From JAXLYX01 sp046351215 (GTDB lineage Bacteria > Myxococcota_A > Polyangia > Polyangiales > Houyiibacteriaceae): DNA of 64,000 nt. The translations under genes were made by a program, and so were the position numbers. The notes below the pieces were generated by a model. The model was not told where the DNA came from. It searched no databases and saw nothing but the letters and a program-made list of their open reading frames with translations. The DNA lies in contig JAXLYX010000009.1 in the NCBI GenBank assembly GCA_046351215.1, forward strand, positions 393,172-457,171, read 5' to 3'. Below are positions 43,322 to 52,180 of the stretch, one piece after another. The number at the start of each line of letters is the position of its first letter. Position 1 is the first letter of the stretch.

Positions 43322-45844
43322 ATGTCCCGCGTCGCCCGCCGTCTCGGCCTCCTCCTCGCCCCGCTCGTGCTCCTCGCCCCGTCGCCCTCGTGCGAGAACG
43401 ACGAGCCGACCGTGCTCACCTCGTACGATGCTCCGCAGCATCCGATCGAGGTGATCCGCGACGGGATGGGCATCCCCCACATCTACGGCCGCACCGACTA
43501 CGACGCGCTCTTCGGCGCGGGCTACGTGCAGGCCGTCGATCGCCTCTTCCAGATGGACCTGATGCGGCGCAACGCCTACGGGCGCGCCGCGGAGGTCGAA
43601 GGCCCCTCGCTCCTCGCGCAGGATCGCATCGTCCGCACCATCGACATCCCGCGCTGGGGCCGCGAGTCGGCGCGGCGCGTCGAGCGCGAGTACCCGCGGG
43701 TGTACTCGATGGTCGTCGCATGGACGGCGGGCGTGAACCGACGGATCGCCGAGGTGCGCTCCGGCGCCGTGCCGCTGCCCTACGGCTTCCGCCCGAGCGA
43801 GCTCGACTACCTCCCCGAGCCGTGGTCGCCCGAGGACGCCTTCGTCGTCTCGCGCCTCATCAACTTCCAGAACGGCTCCGAGCTCGACTACGACGCGCTC
43901 GCGACCTACCTGCGCTCGTTCGCGCCCGACGTCTACGCGAAGACGCCGCTCTACATGCCCTTCGAGGGCCACGGCATCCTGCCTCCCGAGGAACGACCGG
44001 TCTCGTCGGGTCGCACCGCGGCGCGCGTCGGCGGGCCGGGCCCCTCGGGCGCGCTGCCGGCGGACGCGGCCGAGCGCTTCGCCGCGCACCTCCGCTCGCT
44101 CGCCAACCTGCGCAGCACCCACAGCAACAACTGGGCGATGTCGGGGGCCCACACGGCGAACGGACGCTCGCTGATCGCGGGCGATCCCCACCAGCCCCTC
44201 CGCAGCCCTTCGCTCTTCTTCGCGCACCACGTGAGCAGCCTGCAGGCGGGCGGGAACCTCGACGTGATCGGCTTCGGCTTCGTGGGCTCGCCCGGCGTCC
44301 AGCTCGGCCACAACCGTCGCGTCGCGTGGACGGCGACCGTCGCGTATCCCGACATCACCGATCTCGTCGCCGTCGCCTCCGACGGGGAACGCGTCACGAT
44401 CGGCTCGCGCCAGGTCGCGATCCGCGTTCGTCCCGAGACGATCGCCGTGCGAGGGCAGGGCGAGCAGACGATCGAGGTGCAGGAGGTCCCCGGGTACGGC
44501 GTGATCCTCCCGGGCGAGACCTTCCCGCTGCCGCTCGCGCCGACGGGCTACGAGGTCCTGCTCCAATGGACCGGCTACCGCGCCACGGTCGAGGCGGCCT
44601 CCTTCTTCGGCTTCGACGTCTCGAGGAGCGCCTCGGACTTCGAGCGCGCCCTCGACACGATGGACATGGGCTCGTTCAACTTCGTCTACGCGGACGCCTC
44701 GAACATCGGCTACGGCGTGCGCTGCCTCGTGCCGGACCGCGGCGACACGACCACGCTCGGCGAGCCCTGGGCGCTCCTCGACGGAGACCAGGACCGGAGC
44801 TTCTGGACGGGCGCGTTCCTCCCGCGCTCGCGCATGCCCTCGAGCCATGGCGGCGCGCGCGGATGGCTCACCACCTCGAACAACGATCCCTTCGGCTTCA
44901 CGGCGAACGGTCGGGTCGACGACGATCCCTGGTACTACGGCGCCTTCTTCGATCCGGGCACGCGTCACTCGCGCCTCGAGCTCGAGCTCGATCGCCTCGC
45001 GACGCGCGGCGAGGTGACGGTCGAGGATTTCGAGACGCTGCAGCTCGACACCGAGTCGCGCTTCGCCGACGCCCTCGTCCCGCTCGTCGAGTCGGCCTAC
45101 GCGAGCCTCGCGACCGACGCGAGCCTCGTCCCCTTCCGGAACCGCGCGGACCTCGACGCGCTGCGTGCGGAGCTCGCGGCCTGGGATCGCCGCTACGAGC
45201 TCGATTCGCGCGCCGCCGTCGTCGGGGAGGCCTTCATGGCCTTCCTCTCGAAGCGGATCATGGCGGACGAGCTCGGGGCGCTCTACGGCGCGCTCCTCTC
45301 GGCCGACCCTCCGACGGTGCTCCGCTTCACGGGGCTCATCGCGACCCGACGCTTCCCGGCGGCCGACGACTTCATGCAGGAGGGGAGGGACTTCCTCGTG
45401 CTCTCGGCCCTCTCCGACACGGCCGCCTGGCTCGTCGATCGCTTCGGCGGGATCGCGCCCGATCGCCGGACGTGGAGCGACGTGCACGTGACCCATTTCC
45501 AGGCGATCTGGGGAGGTGCGCCGCTCGACGGGGGCAAGGTGCCGACGCGCGGCTCGAACAACACGGTGTCGGTGGGAAATTCCGCGTTCTTCGACACGAA
45601 CGGGGAGCCGAACGCCGAGCTCGTCTCCGACGCCGGCAGCATCTACCGCATGGTCGCGACCTTCGACGCGGACGGCACGCCGCGCGCCCAGGTGATCTTC
45701 CCGCGCGGCCAGTCGGGCGAGCCGGGCGATCCGCGCTTCGCGGACCTCGAGGCCGACTACGTGGCCGGCCACTACCGACCGCTCGTCTTCCGCGCGGGCG
45801 ACGTCGAGGCGAGCGCGACCGAGCGTTTCACGATCGAGCCGTGA
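43322..45844 (+). CDS. Penicillin acylase family amidohydrolase, lipoprotein
   Basis: 840 residues with lipobox SPS-C24. This is an Ntn-hydrolase of the penicillin G acylase/acyl-homoserine-lactone acylase group. The precursor has an alpha chain (to about 267) and a beta chain starting at the nucleophile S268 in H-S-N-N-W-A-M. The alpha-chain GIPHIYG and FGAGYVQAVDRLFQMDLMRR blocks and the later GDPHQPL, LGHNRRVAWTATVAYPD and beta-chain Asn region are typical. It cleaves an amide such as acyl-homoserine lactone, beta-lactam side chain or another N-acyl compound; the substrate cannot be told from sequence. The start at 43322 rather than 43301 follows from the promoter position. Confidence 0.88.
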   Translation: MSRVARRLGLLLAPLVLLAPSPSCENDEPTVLTSYDAPQHPIEVIRDGMGIPHIYGRTDYDALFGAGYVQAVDRLFQMDLMRRNAYGRAAEVEGPSLLAQDRIVRTIDIPRWGRESARRVEREYPRVYSMVVAWTAGVNRRIAEVRSGAVPLPYGFRPSELDYLPEPWSPEDAFVVSRLINFQNGSELDYDALATYLRSFAPDVYAKTPLYMPFEGHGILPPEERPVSSGRTAARVGGPGPSGALPADAAERFAAHLRSLANLRSTHSNNWAMSGAHTANGRSLIAGDPHQPLRSPSLFFAHHVSSLQAGGNLDVIGFGFVGSPGVQLGHNRRVAWTATVAYPDITDLVAVASDGERVTIGSRQVAIRVRPETIAVRGQGEQTIEVQEVPGYGVILPGETFPLPLAPTGYEVLLQWTGYRATVEAASFFGFDVSRSASDFERALDTMDMGSFNFVYADASNIGYGVRCLVPDRGDTTTLGEPWALLDGDQDRSFWTGAFLPRSRMPSSHGGARGWLTTSNNDPFGFTANGRVDDDPWYYGAFFDPGTRHSRLELELDRLATRGEVTVEDFETLQLDTESRFADALVPLVESAYASLATDASLVPFRNRADLDALRAELAAWDRRYELDSRAAVVGEAFMAFLSKRIMADELGALYGALLSADPPTVLRFTGLIATRRFPAADDFMQEGRDFLVLSALSDTAAWLVDRFGGIAPDRRTWSDVHVTHFQAIWGGAPLDGGKVPTRGSNNTVSVGNSAFFDTNGEPNAELVSDAGSIYRMVATFDADGTPRAQVIFPRGQSGEPGDPRFADLEADYVAGHYRPLVFRAGDVEASATERFTIEP

Positions 45845-45879
45845 ACGGAGGCCTCCCGGGGCGGCCCGGGGCCCGGCCC

Positions 45880-45908
45880 TTGCGGTGGCGAGCGCTCGAA
45901 ACTAAGCC
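45880..45908 (+). promoter_or_regulatory. Candidate promoter of the cytochrome c lipoprotein
   Basis: TTGCGG (45880-45885), a 17-nt spacer and TAAGCC (45903-45908) end 7 nt before the GTG at 45916, another short-leader arrangement. Confidence 0.35.
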
Positions 45909-45915
45909 AGGGACC

Positions 45916-46365
45916 GTGACCTCGCGCCTCGCCTTCGTCGCCCTCGGGCTCTCGCTCCTCCTCGCCGCCTGTGGCCAGGGGGATCGCCCTCGCCGCACCT
46001 GGCGACCCGAGGACCATTCGCAGCCCGAAGGCGTGGGGGGCTCGCCCGCCCAGGCGCCCGCCGCCCAGGCGGAGGCCGAGGCCGCGCCCGAGGGCGATCC
46101 CCGCCTCCGGGCCGCCGTCTCGCTCTTCCGGATCCGCTGCGCCGGCTGCCACGGCCCCGAGGGGCATGGGAACGGCCCCGAGCGCATGCCCGCGATGCAG
46201 CCCCCGGACTTCGCCTCCGCCGAGTGGCAGGCGAGCCGGAGCGACGCCGAGCTCGCCGCCTCGATCGCCAGTGGCAAGAACCTGATGCCGCCCTTCGGCG
46301 AGGAGATCGGTGCCGACGGCATCGCCGCCCTCGTCGCGCTCGTCCGGGCGATGCGCGCCCCCTGA
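45916..46365 (+). CDS. Small cytochrome c lipoprotein
   Basis: 149 residues from a GTG, with lipobox LAA-C19. A charged Pro/Ala/Glu linker (about 25-60) precedes a single class I haem c domain: C75-A-G-C78-H79, then G-x-G-N-G, and the probable axial Met in G-K-N-L-M-P-P-F. It would carry electrons in the periplasm, tethered to a membrane. No oxidase or dehydrogenase genes are adjacent, so its partner is unknown. Confidence 0.8.
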   Translation: MTSRLAFVALGLSLLLAACGQGDRPRRTWRPEDHSQPEGVGGSPAQAPAAQAEAEAAPEGDPRLRAAVSLFRIRCAGCHGPEGHGNGPERMPAMQPPDFASAEWQASRSDAELAASIASGKNLMPPFGEEIGADGIAALVALVRAMRAP

Positions 46366-46474
46366 GGGGAACGAGCGCTTCCCGGGGAACTTCCGGCCGT
46401 CTCGAGCGTCGAGGGAGAAGAGACCCTTCGTGCGCGGCGCGCCCGGGGGCTATCCTCGTCCGGAGGGGGGAAGC

Positions 46475-48220
46475 GTGGCGACGAGCCCGAGCACGAGCGG
46501 GGCGAGCGAGAAGGCCGAGCTCCGGCGCTTCGTCGACTCCGTCCGCCGTGTCCTCGTCGCGCGGGAGCTGCTCCGGGGTCTGCTCGCAGCGTCGACGCTC
46601 GCCGCGACCCTCGCCGTCGCGATCGCCGTGCTCGCCCCGCGCGCGCCTCGCCTCCCGGCGGCGGGTCTCGTGCTCCTCGGTCCGCTCGTGGGCCTCTTCC
46701 TCGCCCGGCGTCGCATGCCGACCGAGTCCGATCTCGTCGCCTACGTCGATCATCGCCTGGGCGCCGACTCCACGCTGCTGACGTTGCACGAGCTGCCCGA
46801 GCCGATGCCCGCCGGGCTCGCGTCGCTCCGCGGCGAGGCGGAACGGATCCTGCGCGGGAAGAGCCCCCGGGACGTGCGGCCCCGTCGCGCCGGTCGCGAG
46901 CTGCTCGCGCTCCCCTTCGTGCTCGGCGCGTTCGCGATCGTGCCCTTCCTTCCCGTGCCTCCCGCGGCGGTGGCCGATCCCGGCGCGGCGCTCGTGCGTC
47001 TCGACGCGAGCGAGGCGCTCGCGCGCATCGAGCGCCTCGCGGACCTCCCCGTCTCGGATCGCGAGAGCCTGCGGAGAGCCTCGCGCGAGGCGGAGGAGCT
47101 GCGCCAGCGGCTCGCCGAGGGCACGACGCGCGCCGATGCGCTCGATCGACTGCAGCGGATCCGCGAAGGCGTCGAGGCGGCGTCCCGGAGCGAGAGCCCG
47201 AGCGAGCGGCGAGCGCGCGACGCGGCGGCCGAGGCGCTCTCGTCCGAGCCGGGCATGGCCGAGGCGCTCGCGAACCGCGACCTCGCGCGGCTCGCGCGGG
47301 AGGTGCAACGAGCGGCGGCGCGTCGCGAAGCGGCCGATCGCGCCCGGGCACGCGAGTCCCTCCGGCGAGCCGCCGAAGCGGCGCGCGGCTCGGGCGACGA
47401 CCGGCTCGCCGATTCGTTGCTGCACCAAGAGAGCCTGCTCCGCCATCGGGAGGAGCAGGCGGAGCTCGCGCGGCAGCTGGCGGAGGCCATGCCGGAGCTC
47501 GCGGGCGGACGCGTGGGCCGGGCCCTCGAGCGGCTCTCGCGCGACGGAGACGGAGCCGAGCTCGATGCCGCGATGGTCGAGGCGATGCGCGAGGCGTGGA
47601 GCCGGCTCTCGCCCGAGGAGCGGCGTCGCCTCGCGGAGGCCGTGTCGCGCGCCGCCGCCGACGAGAACCGTCGTGCCGCGGAGGCGGGCGACGGGGGGAT
47701 GCCTTCGTCGCCGCGCACGGCCGACGAGATCGAGCGCGAGCTCCGCGAGGCGCTCGCGAACCTCGATCGGCTCTCCCTGCGCGTCGGCGGCGGAGGCCAG
47801 GGGGGGCTCCCGATCCCGGGCGGCCCGCAGGGCGGCGGCGCCCAGGGCGGCGGGGGTGGGAATCCCGGCGGCACGGGCCAGGGAGGCTCCGGGACCTCGG
47901 GAAACCAGGCCGGAGCCGGGGGCGGAACGGGCCGCGGCGGCGGACCGGGTGGGACGCCGCGGGGCACCACCGCGCAGCTGGGCGGCGACGACCTGCTCGC
48001 GCGCGTCCGCCCCACCGTCGCGCCGGGCGGCACGCCCTCGGCGTCGTGGGTGGAATGGGTCGATCCGACGGGCTCCGAGCCGACGGTCGGCGGCGGAGGC
48101 GCGGCGACGGGGCCGGGGGCCGCCGGCCAGCCGGGGGCGGTCGAGCATGCGCCGATCCCGGAGGAATACCGGGACCACGTCCGGGCGTACTTCGAGAGGG
48201 GACAGGAGAGCGAGCGATGA
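46475..48220 (+). CDS. Helical membrane protein heading the MoxR operon
   Basis: 581 residues from a GTG after GGAGGGGGGAAGC. Two membrane helices lie near 35-85 and a third near 150-175. The rest is a long, charged Arg/Glu/Ala coiled-coil-like region (about 180-440), a Gly-rich linker (about 445-500) and a short conserved-looking end (EYRDHVRAYFERGQ). Topology and position recall DUF4175-like proteins that precede MoxR-DUF58-vWA genes. The 5' frame upstream of the GTG runs through the cytochrome gene and is not used. The stop overlaps the moxR start by 4 nt. TATCCT lies 20 nt upstream of the start. Confidence 0.75.
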   Translation: MATSPSTSGASEKAELRRFVDSVRRVLVARELLRGLLAASTLAATLAVAIAVLAPRAPRLPAAGLVLLGPLVGLFLARRRMPTESDLVAYVDHRLGADSTLLTLHELPEPMPAGLASLRGEAERILRGKSPRDVRPRRAGRELLALPFVLGAFAIVPFLPVPPAAVADPGAALVRLDASEALARIERLADLPVSDRESLRRASREAEELRQRLAEGTTRADALDRLQRIREGVEAASRSESPSERRARDAAAEALSSEPGMAEALANRDLARLAREVQRAAARREAADRARARESLRRAAEAARGSGDDRLADSLLHQESLLRHREEQAELARQLAEAMPELAGGRVGRALERLSRDGDGAELDAAMVEAMREAWSRLSPEERRRLAEAVSRAAADENRRAAEAGDGGMPSSPRTADEIERELREALANLDRLSLRVGGGGQGGLPIPGGPQGGGAQGGGGGNPGGTGQGGSGTSGNQAGAGGGTGRGGGPGGTPRGTTAQLGGDDLLARVRPTVAPGGTPSASWVEWVDPTGSEPTVGGGGAATGPGAAGQPGAVEHAPIPEEYRDHVRAYFERGQESER

Positions 48221-49236
48221 GCGGGACCGGAGTCGATGCGGAGATCGCCGCCTTCCAGGCGGACGCCCTGGCGCTGCGGGAATCGCTCGCGAGGCGCCTC
48301 GTCGGGCAAGAGGGCGTGGTGGAAGAGGTGCTGATCGGTTTCTTCGCCGGCGGCCACGTGCTGCTCGAGGGCGCGCCCGGGCTCGGGAAGACGCTGCTCG
48401 TGCGGACGCTGGCGGACGCGACCTCGCTCCGCTTCTCGCGCATCCAGTTCACCCCGGACCTGATGCCGAGCGACGTGCTCGGCACGCACGTCGTGGTCGA
48501 CGACGCCGGCCGCAAGCGCTTCGAGCTCCAGAAGGGACCGATCTTCGGGCAGATCGTGCTGGCCGACGAGATCAACCGCGCGACGCCGAAGACGCAGAGC
48601 GCCCTGCTCGAGGCGATGGCGGAGCGGAGCGTGACGCTCTCCGGCGAGCGTCACGAGCTCGAGGCTCCCTTCTTCGTGCTCGCGACCGAGAACCCGATCG
48701 AGATGGAGGGTACCTATCCCTTGCCCGAGGCCCAGCTCGATCGCTTCCTCCTCAAGGTCCTCGTCCCCTCGCCCGACGAGGACACGCTCGTCCGCATCCT
48801 CGAGCGCACGACGGGCACGGTGGACGCGGCTCCGACGCGCGTCCTCGACGGCCCGCGCATCCTCGCGATGCAGCGACGCGTGCGCGAGGTGCACGTGACC
48901 GACTCGCTCGCGCGCTGGGTCGCCCGCCTCGTCCGCGCGAGCGAGCCCGACGCGCCCGAGGCGACGCGCACGGCGAAGAAGTACCTGCGCTACGGCGCCG
49001 GCGTCCGCGGCGCGCAGTCGCTCGTCCTCGCGGCCAAGGCGCACGCGCTCCTGCAGGGGCGCTCGCACGTCGCCTCGAGCGACCTCCGCCGGGTCGCCCT
49101 GCCGACCCTGCGCCACCGCCTCGTCCGCAGCTTCGAGGCGGAGTCGGACGGAGTGACCAACGACGCGATCGTCGAGGGCGTGCTCGCCGAGGTCCCCGAG
49201 CTCCCTGCCAGCGTGTCGACGCTGCTCCGCGCATGA
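48217..49236 (+). CDS. MoxR-family AAA+ ATPase
   Basis: 339 residues. The Walker A is E-G-A-P-G-L-G-K-T, the Walker B is IVLADEINRA, sensor 1 is FVLATENPIE, the arginine-finger region is L-P-E-A-Q-L-D-R-F, and a lid domain follows. Gly-Gly-H-V-L-L-E-G-A-P-G-L-G-K-T is highly typical of MoxR. These ATPases act with vWA-domain partners as chaperones that insert cofactors or assemble envelope complexes. Partners here would be the DUF58 and vWA proteins downstream in the same operon. The gene overlaps both neighbours by 4 nt, and AGGAG precedes the ATG. Confidence 0.92.
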   Translation: MSGTGVDAEIAAFQADALALRESLARRLVGQEGVVEEVLIGFFAGGHVLLEGAPGLGKTLLVRTLADATSLRFSRIQFTPDLMPSDVLGTHVVVDDAGRKRFELQKGPIFGQIVLADEINRATPKTQSALLEAMAERSVTLSGERHELEAPFFVLATENPIEMEGTYPLPEAQLDRFLLKVLVPSPDEDTLVRILERTTGTVDAAPTRVLDGPRILAMQRRVREVHVTDSLARWVARLVRASEPDAPEATRTAKKYLRYGAGVRGAQSLVLAAKAHALLQGRSHVASSDLRRVALPTLRHRLVRSFEAESDGVTNDAIVEGVLAEVPELPASVSTLLRA

Positions 49237-51254
49237 GGACGCTCGCCCTCCTTCTCGCGCTCGTCGCGGTCGCTGCGCCCGCGCGGGCCGACGACCGCCA
49301 GCCGCTCGTGACGCTCGAGGTGCACGGCATCTTCGGCGACGAGCTGCTCCACGGACCGTCCACCTCGGAGCTCGTCGTCGTCGCGGAGAGCCGGGCGCGC
49401 CGACCGATCCGCGGACGCGTGGAGGTCACGGTCGATCCCTTCGTCTTCGGAGCGGGAGAGACCACCTATGTCACGCGCCTCGACCTGCCCCCGGGAGCGC
49501 GTCGCCGTGCGATCCTCCCGGTCTTCGTCACGCGCCGCGGCGCGAGCTTTCGGCTGCAGTACGTCGAGGACGGCCACGTGCTCGCGCGCGAGGTCACCTC
49601 CACCGGCTACGACGAGCTCGCGCGCGGAGTCGTCATCCTGGCGAATCCGGCGAGGATGCGGAGCGACCTCCTCGACCTGAAGGTCCGGGTCGTCGATCCG
49701 TCCCGGAGCTCCGGCGAAGGCTCGATGGTCCTCGCCCCCGTGGGCGTGGTCTCGTACGAGCCCCGCACCGGCGAGCCGCTCCTCCCACGCACGCCGGAGG
49801 GCTATGGAACGGTCGCGCTCGTCGTGGCGACGGCCTCGGAGCTCGAGCGTCTCGACGAGAGCGCCTTCGCGACGCTGCGCACGCACGTCGAGGCGGGAGG
49901 CCGTCTGCTCGTCGTGCCGCGCGATCCCGGCGAGCTTTCGGGGCCGCACGTCTCTTCCCTCTTCGGACCGCTGCGTCTCGAGCCTGCGCTCACGCCTCCC
50001 GAATCGAGCCCTTTCCTGCCGGAGGGGCTCCCGACCGAGGCGTTGCTCGGGCCGATGGTGGCGAGCCGTGCGTTCGGCGCCGAGCGCCGGCTCGGCTTCG
50101 GTCGGCTCGCGATCCTCCGCTACGACGCGAACGCGGGCACGGGGCCCTCGAGCCCGGCCTTCCGCCGCCTCGTCCGCGGCCTCGTCGAGAACGCCTCGAC
50201 GCCCGATGCGGATGCCCCGCTCCTGCCGTTCGGGCGAGGCGTCGAAGGGTACTCCGTCTACGACGGCTACACCGGGATCCCCGATCAGACTCCCTTGCTC
50301 GCGTTGCGGCAGGCTCTCGATCCCAACGAGGCCTTCGAGGGCGCCATCCTCGTCGTCGGCTGCCTGCTCTTCGCCTACGTGATCGCCGTGGGTCCGCTCT
50401 CGTTCGCGATCGTGAAGCGGAAGAACCGCCCCCTGCTCGTGCTCGCGCTCGCGCCGACGCTCGCCTTCGCCGGCCTCGCGATGCTCGTCGCCGTCGGCTT
50501 CGTCGGAAAGGGCGTGAGCAGCCGTCATCGCTCGGCCACCGTCGTCGAGACGACCGAGGGGAGCCCACGGGGCATCGCTCGGACGTACGCGGGCCTCTTC
50601 TTCACGCGTCCCGGCGTCGCGACGGTCGAGGCGTTCGCGGATTCGCTCGTGCGACCGATCGGCAACGACGAGTCGTCCGGTGGGAGGGTCGACGTGACCG
50701 AGCTGCCTCCGCGCGTCGAGGGCCTCCGCGGGAACGTCTGGGACACGCGGCTGCTCCGCTTCGACGGCGTGCGCTCGCTCGGCGGCGGCGTGCACTTCGA
50801 GGGGCCGACGCTCGCGCCGAACGCCGTCGTGAACCAGACGCGGGAGACGCTGCGCGACGCGGTGGTGATCGACGGGGACGGCCACGTCTTCCCGGTCGGG
50901 ACGCTCGTGCCGGGCGCCCGGAAGCCGGTCGGGCCCCGCGAGCGCGACCTCTTCGACCAGAGCCGTCCCCTCGAATCCCTGCGCGACGATCGCGCGCGCG
51001 GGCTCGCGTCGCGGCTCTCCGTCCCACGCCGCGCCTCGGAGCTCTTCGTCGGTCTCCTCGCGATCGCGCGGGGGCGCGTCGCCCGCGAGGGGCAGGTGGT
51101 GCTGCTCGCGCGCCTCGAGGACCCGCCGCGTAGGCTCGCGGGTCGCTTCGCGGAGGAGCGGAGCCTCGTCCTCCTGCGCGTGGCCTCGCGGCCCTCCGTG
51201 GAACCGTTCGGGGTCTCGGAGGAGACGGCGGCCGACGTGGAGGCCTCCCCATGA
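49233..51254 (+). CDS. Large envelope protein with GATase-like and membrane regions
   Basis: 673 residues with a Sec signal (about 1-19, LVAVAAPARA). A first beta-rich part (25-150) is followed by a region with LVVATASELERLDESAFATLRTHVEAGGRLLVVPRD, typical of the class I glutamine-amidotransferase-like fold seen in Bat-operon proteins without a catalytic Cys. Two membrane helices occur at about 373-430, then a second extracytoplasmic domain. It probably binds the vWA partners. ATGA overlaps join it to moxR upstream and the ABC ATPase gene downstream. Confidence 0.75.
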   Translation: MRTLALLLALVAVAAPARADDRQPLVTLEVHGIFGDELLHGPSTSELVVVAESRARRPIRGRVEVTVDPFVFGAGETTYVTRLDLPPGARRRAILPVFVTRRGASFRLQYVEDGHVLAREVTSTGYDELARGVVILANPARMRSDLLDLKVRVVDPSRSSGEGSMVLAPVGVVSYEPRTGEPLLPRTPEGYGTVALVVATASELERLDESAFATLRTHVEAGGRLLVVPRDPGELSGPHVSSLFGPLRLEPALTPPESSPFLPEGLPTEALLGPMVASRAFGAERRLGFGRLAILRYDANAGTGPSSPAFRRLVRGLVENASTPDADAPLLPFGRGVEGYSVYDGYTGIPDQTPLLALRQALDPNEAFEGAILVVGCLLFAYVIAVGPLSFAIVKRKNRPLLVLALAPTLAFAGLAMLVAVGFVGKGVSSRHRSATVVETTEGSPRGIARTYAGLFFTRPGVATVEAFADSLVRPIGNDESSGGRVDVTELPPRVEGLRGNVWDTRLLRFDGVRSLGGGVHFEGPTLAPNAVVNQTRETLRDAVVIDGDGHVFPVGTLVPGARKPVGPRERDLFDQSRPLESLRDDRARGLASRLSVPRRASELFVGLLAIARGRVAREGQVVLLARLEDPPRRLAGRFAEERSLVLLRVASRPSVEPFGVSEETAADVEASP

Positions 51255-52180
51255 TCGAGGTGCAGGGAATCTCCCACGCGTTCGGCGGCAAGCCGGTGCT
51301 CCACGACGTCTGGTTCGAGGTCCCTCGCGGCGAGGTGCTCGGCTTCATCGGGCCGAACGGCGCGGGCAAGACGACGACCCTCCGCATGATGGCGACGCTG
51401 CTCGATCCGATGCAGGGCCGCATCCTCGTCGACGGCATCGACGTCGCCGAAGAGCCGACCGAGGTGCGTAGGCGCATCGGCTTCATGCCCGACGGCTTCG
51501 GCGTCTACGAGAACGTCACGGTCGACGAGTACCTCGAGTTCTTCGCGTCCGCGCACGGCCTCCCGAAGGCCTCGCGCGGACGCACGGTCGACGCGGTGAT
51601 GGAGCTCACCGACCTCGGCGGGCTGCGCGAGAAGCTCGTCGCCACGATGTCGAAGGGCATGCGCCAGCGCCTCGCGATCGCACGGACGCTGCTGCACGAC
51701 CCGAAGGTCCTCCTGCTCGACGAGCCCGCGAACGGCCTCGATCCGCGGGCGCGCATCGAGATGCGCGAGCTCATCGATCAGCTCCGCGGGATGGGCAAGA
51801 CGATCGTGCTCTCGAGCCACATCCTCACCGAGCTCTCGGACATGGTGACCTCGGTCGTGATCCTCGAGCGCGGCCGCGTGGCGGCGTCCGGGCCGGTCGA
51901 TCGCATCGCCGATCGGCTCCGCCCCGAGCGTGCGCTCCGCATGCGGCTCCTCGCCTACCCCGAGGGGCTCGAGGCGATCTTCGGCTCCGTCGAGGGCGTG
52001 CGCCTCGTCGAGCGGGGGCCCGACGGAGACCTCCGGCTCGTCTTCGAGGGAGGCGACGCGACCGTCGCACGCGCCGTCTCGGCGGCCGTCGCGGCCGGGC
52101 TCTCCGTCGTGCGGGTCGAGCCCGAGCGCGACGACCTCGAGCGCATCTTCCTCGAGGTCACGCGGGGAGAGGTGCAGTGA
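51251..52180 (+). CDS. ABC transporter ATP-binding protein
   Basis: 309 residues. The Walker A is G-P-N-G-A-G-K-T-T, the Q-loop region is G-F-M-P-D-G-F, the signature is a variant S-K-G-M-R-Q-R (LSGGQ replaced by MSKGM, normal in the ABC-2/CcmA group), the Walker B is VLLLDEPANGLDP, and the H-loop is SSHILTEL. A C-terminal extension of about 90 residues is typical of drug/antibiotic or Gld-type exporters. It pairs with the permease encoded immediately downstream. GldA-like ABC proteins are known next to MoxR/Bat modules. The start overlaps the previous stop (ATGA). Confidence 0.92.
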   Translation: MIEVQGISHAFGGKPVLHDVWFEVPRGEVLGFIGPNGAGKTTTLRMMATLLDPMQGRILVDGIDVAEEPTEVRRRIGFMPDGFGVYENVTVDEYLEFFASAHGLPKASRGRTVDAVMELTDLGGLREKLVATMSKGMRQRLAIARTLLHDPKVLLLDEPANGLDPRARIEMRELIDQLRGMGKTIVLSSHILTELSDMVTSVVILERGRVAASGPVDRIADRLRPERALRMRLLAYPEGLEAIFGSVEGVRLVERGPDGDLRLVFEGGDATVARAVSAAVAAGLSVVRVEPERDDLERIFLEVTRGEVQ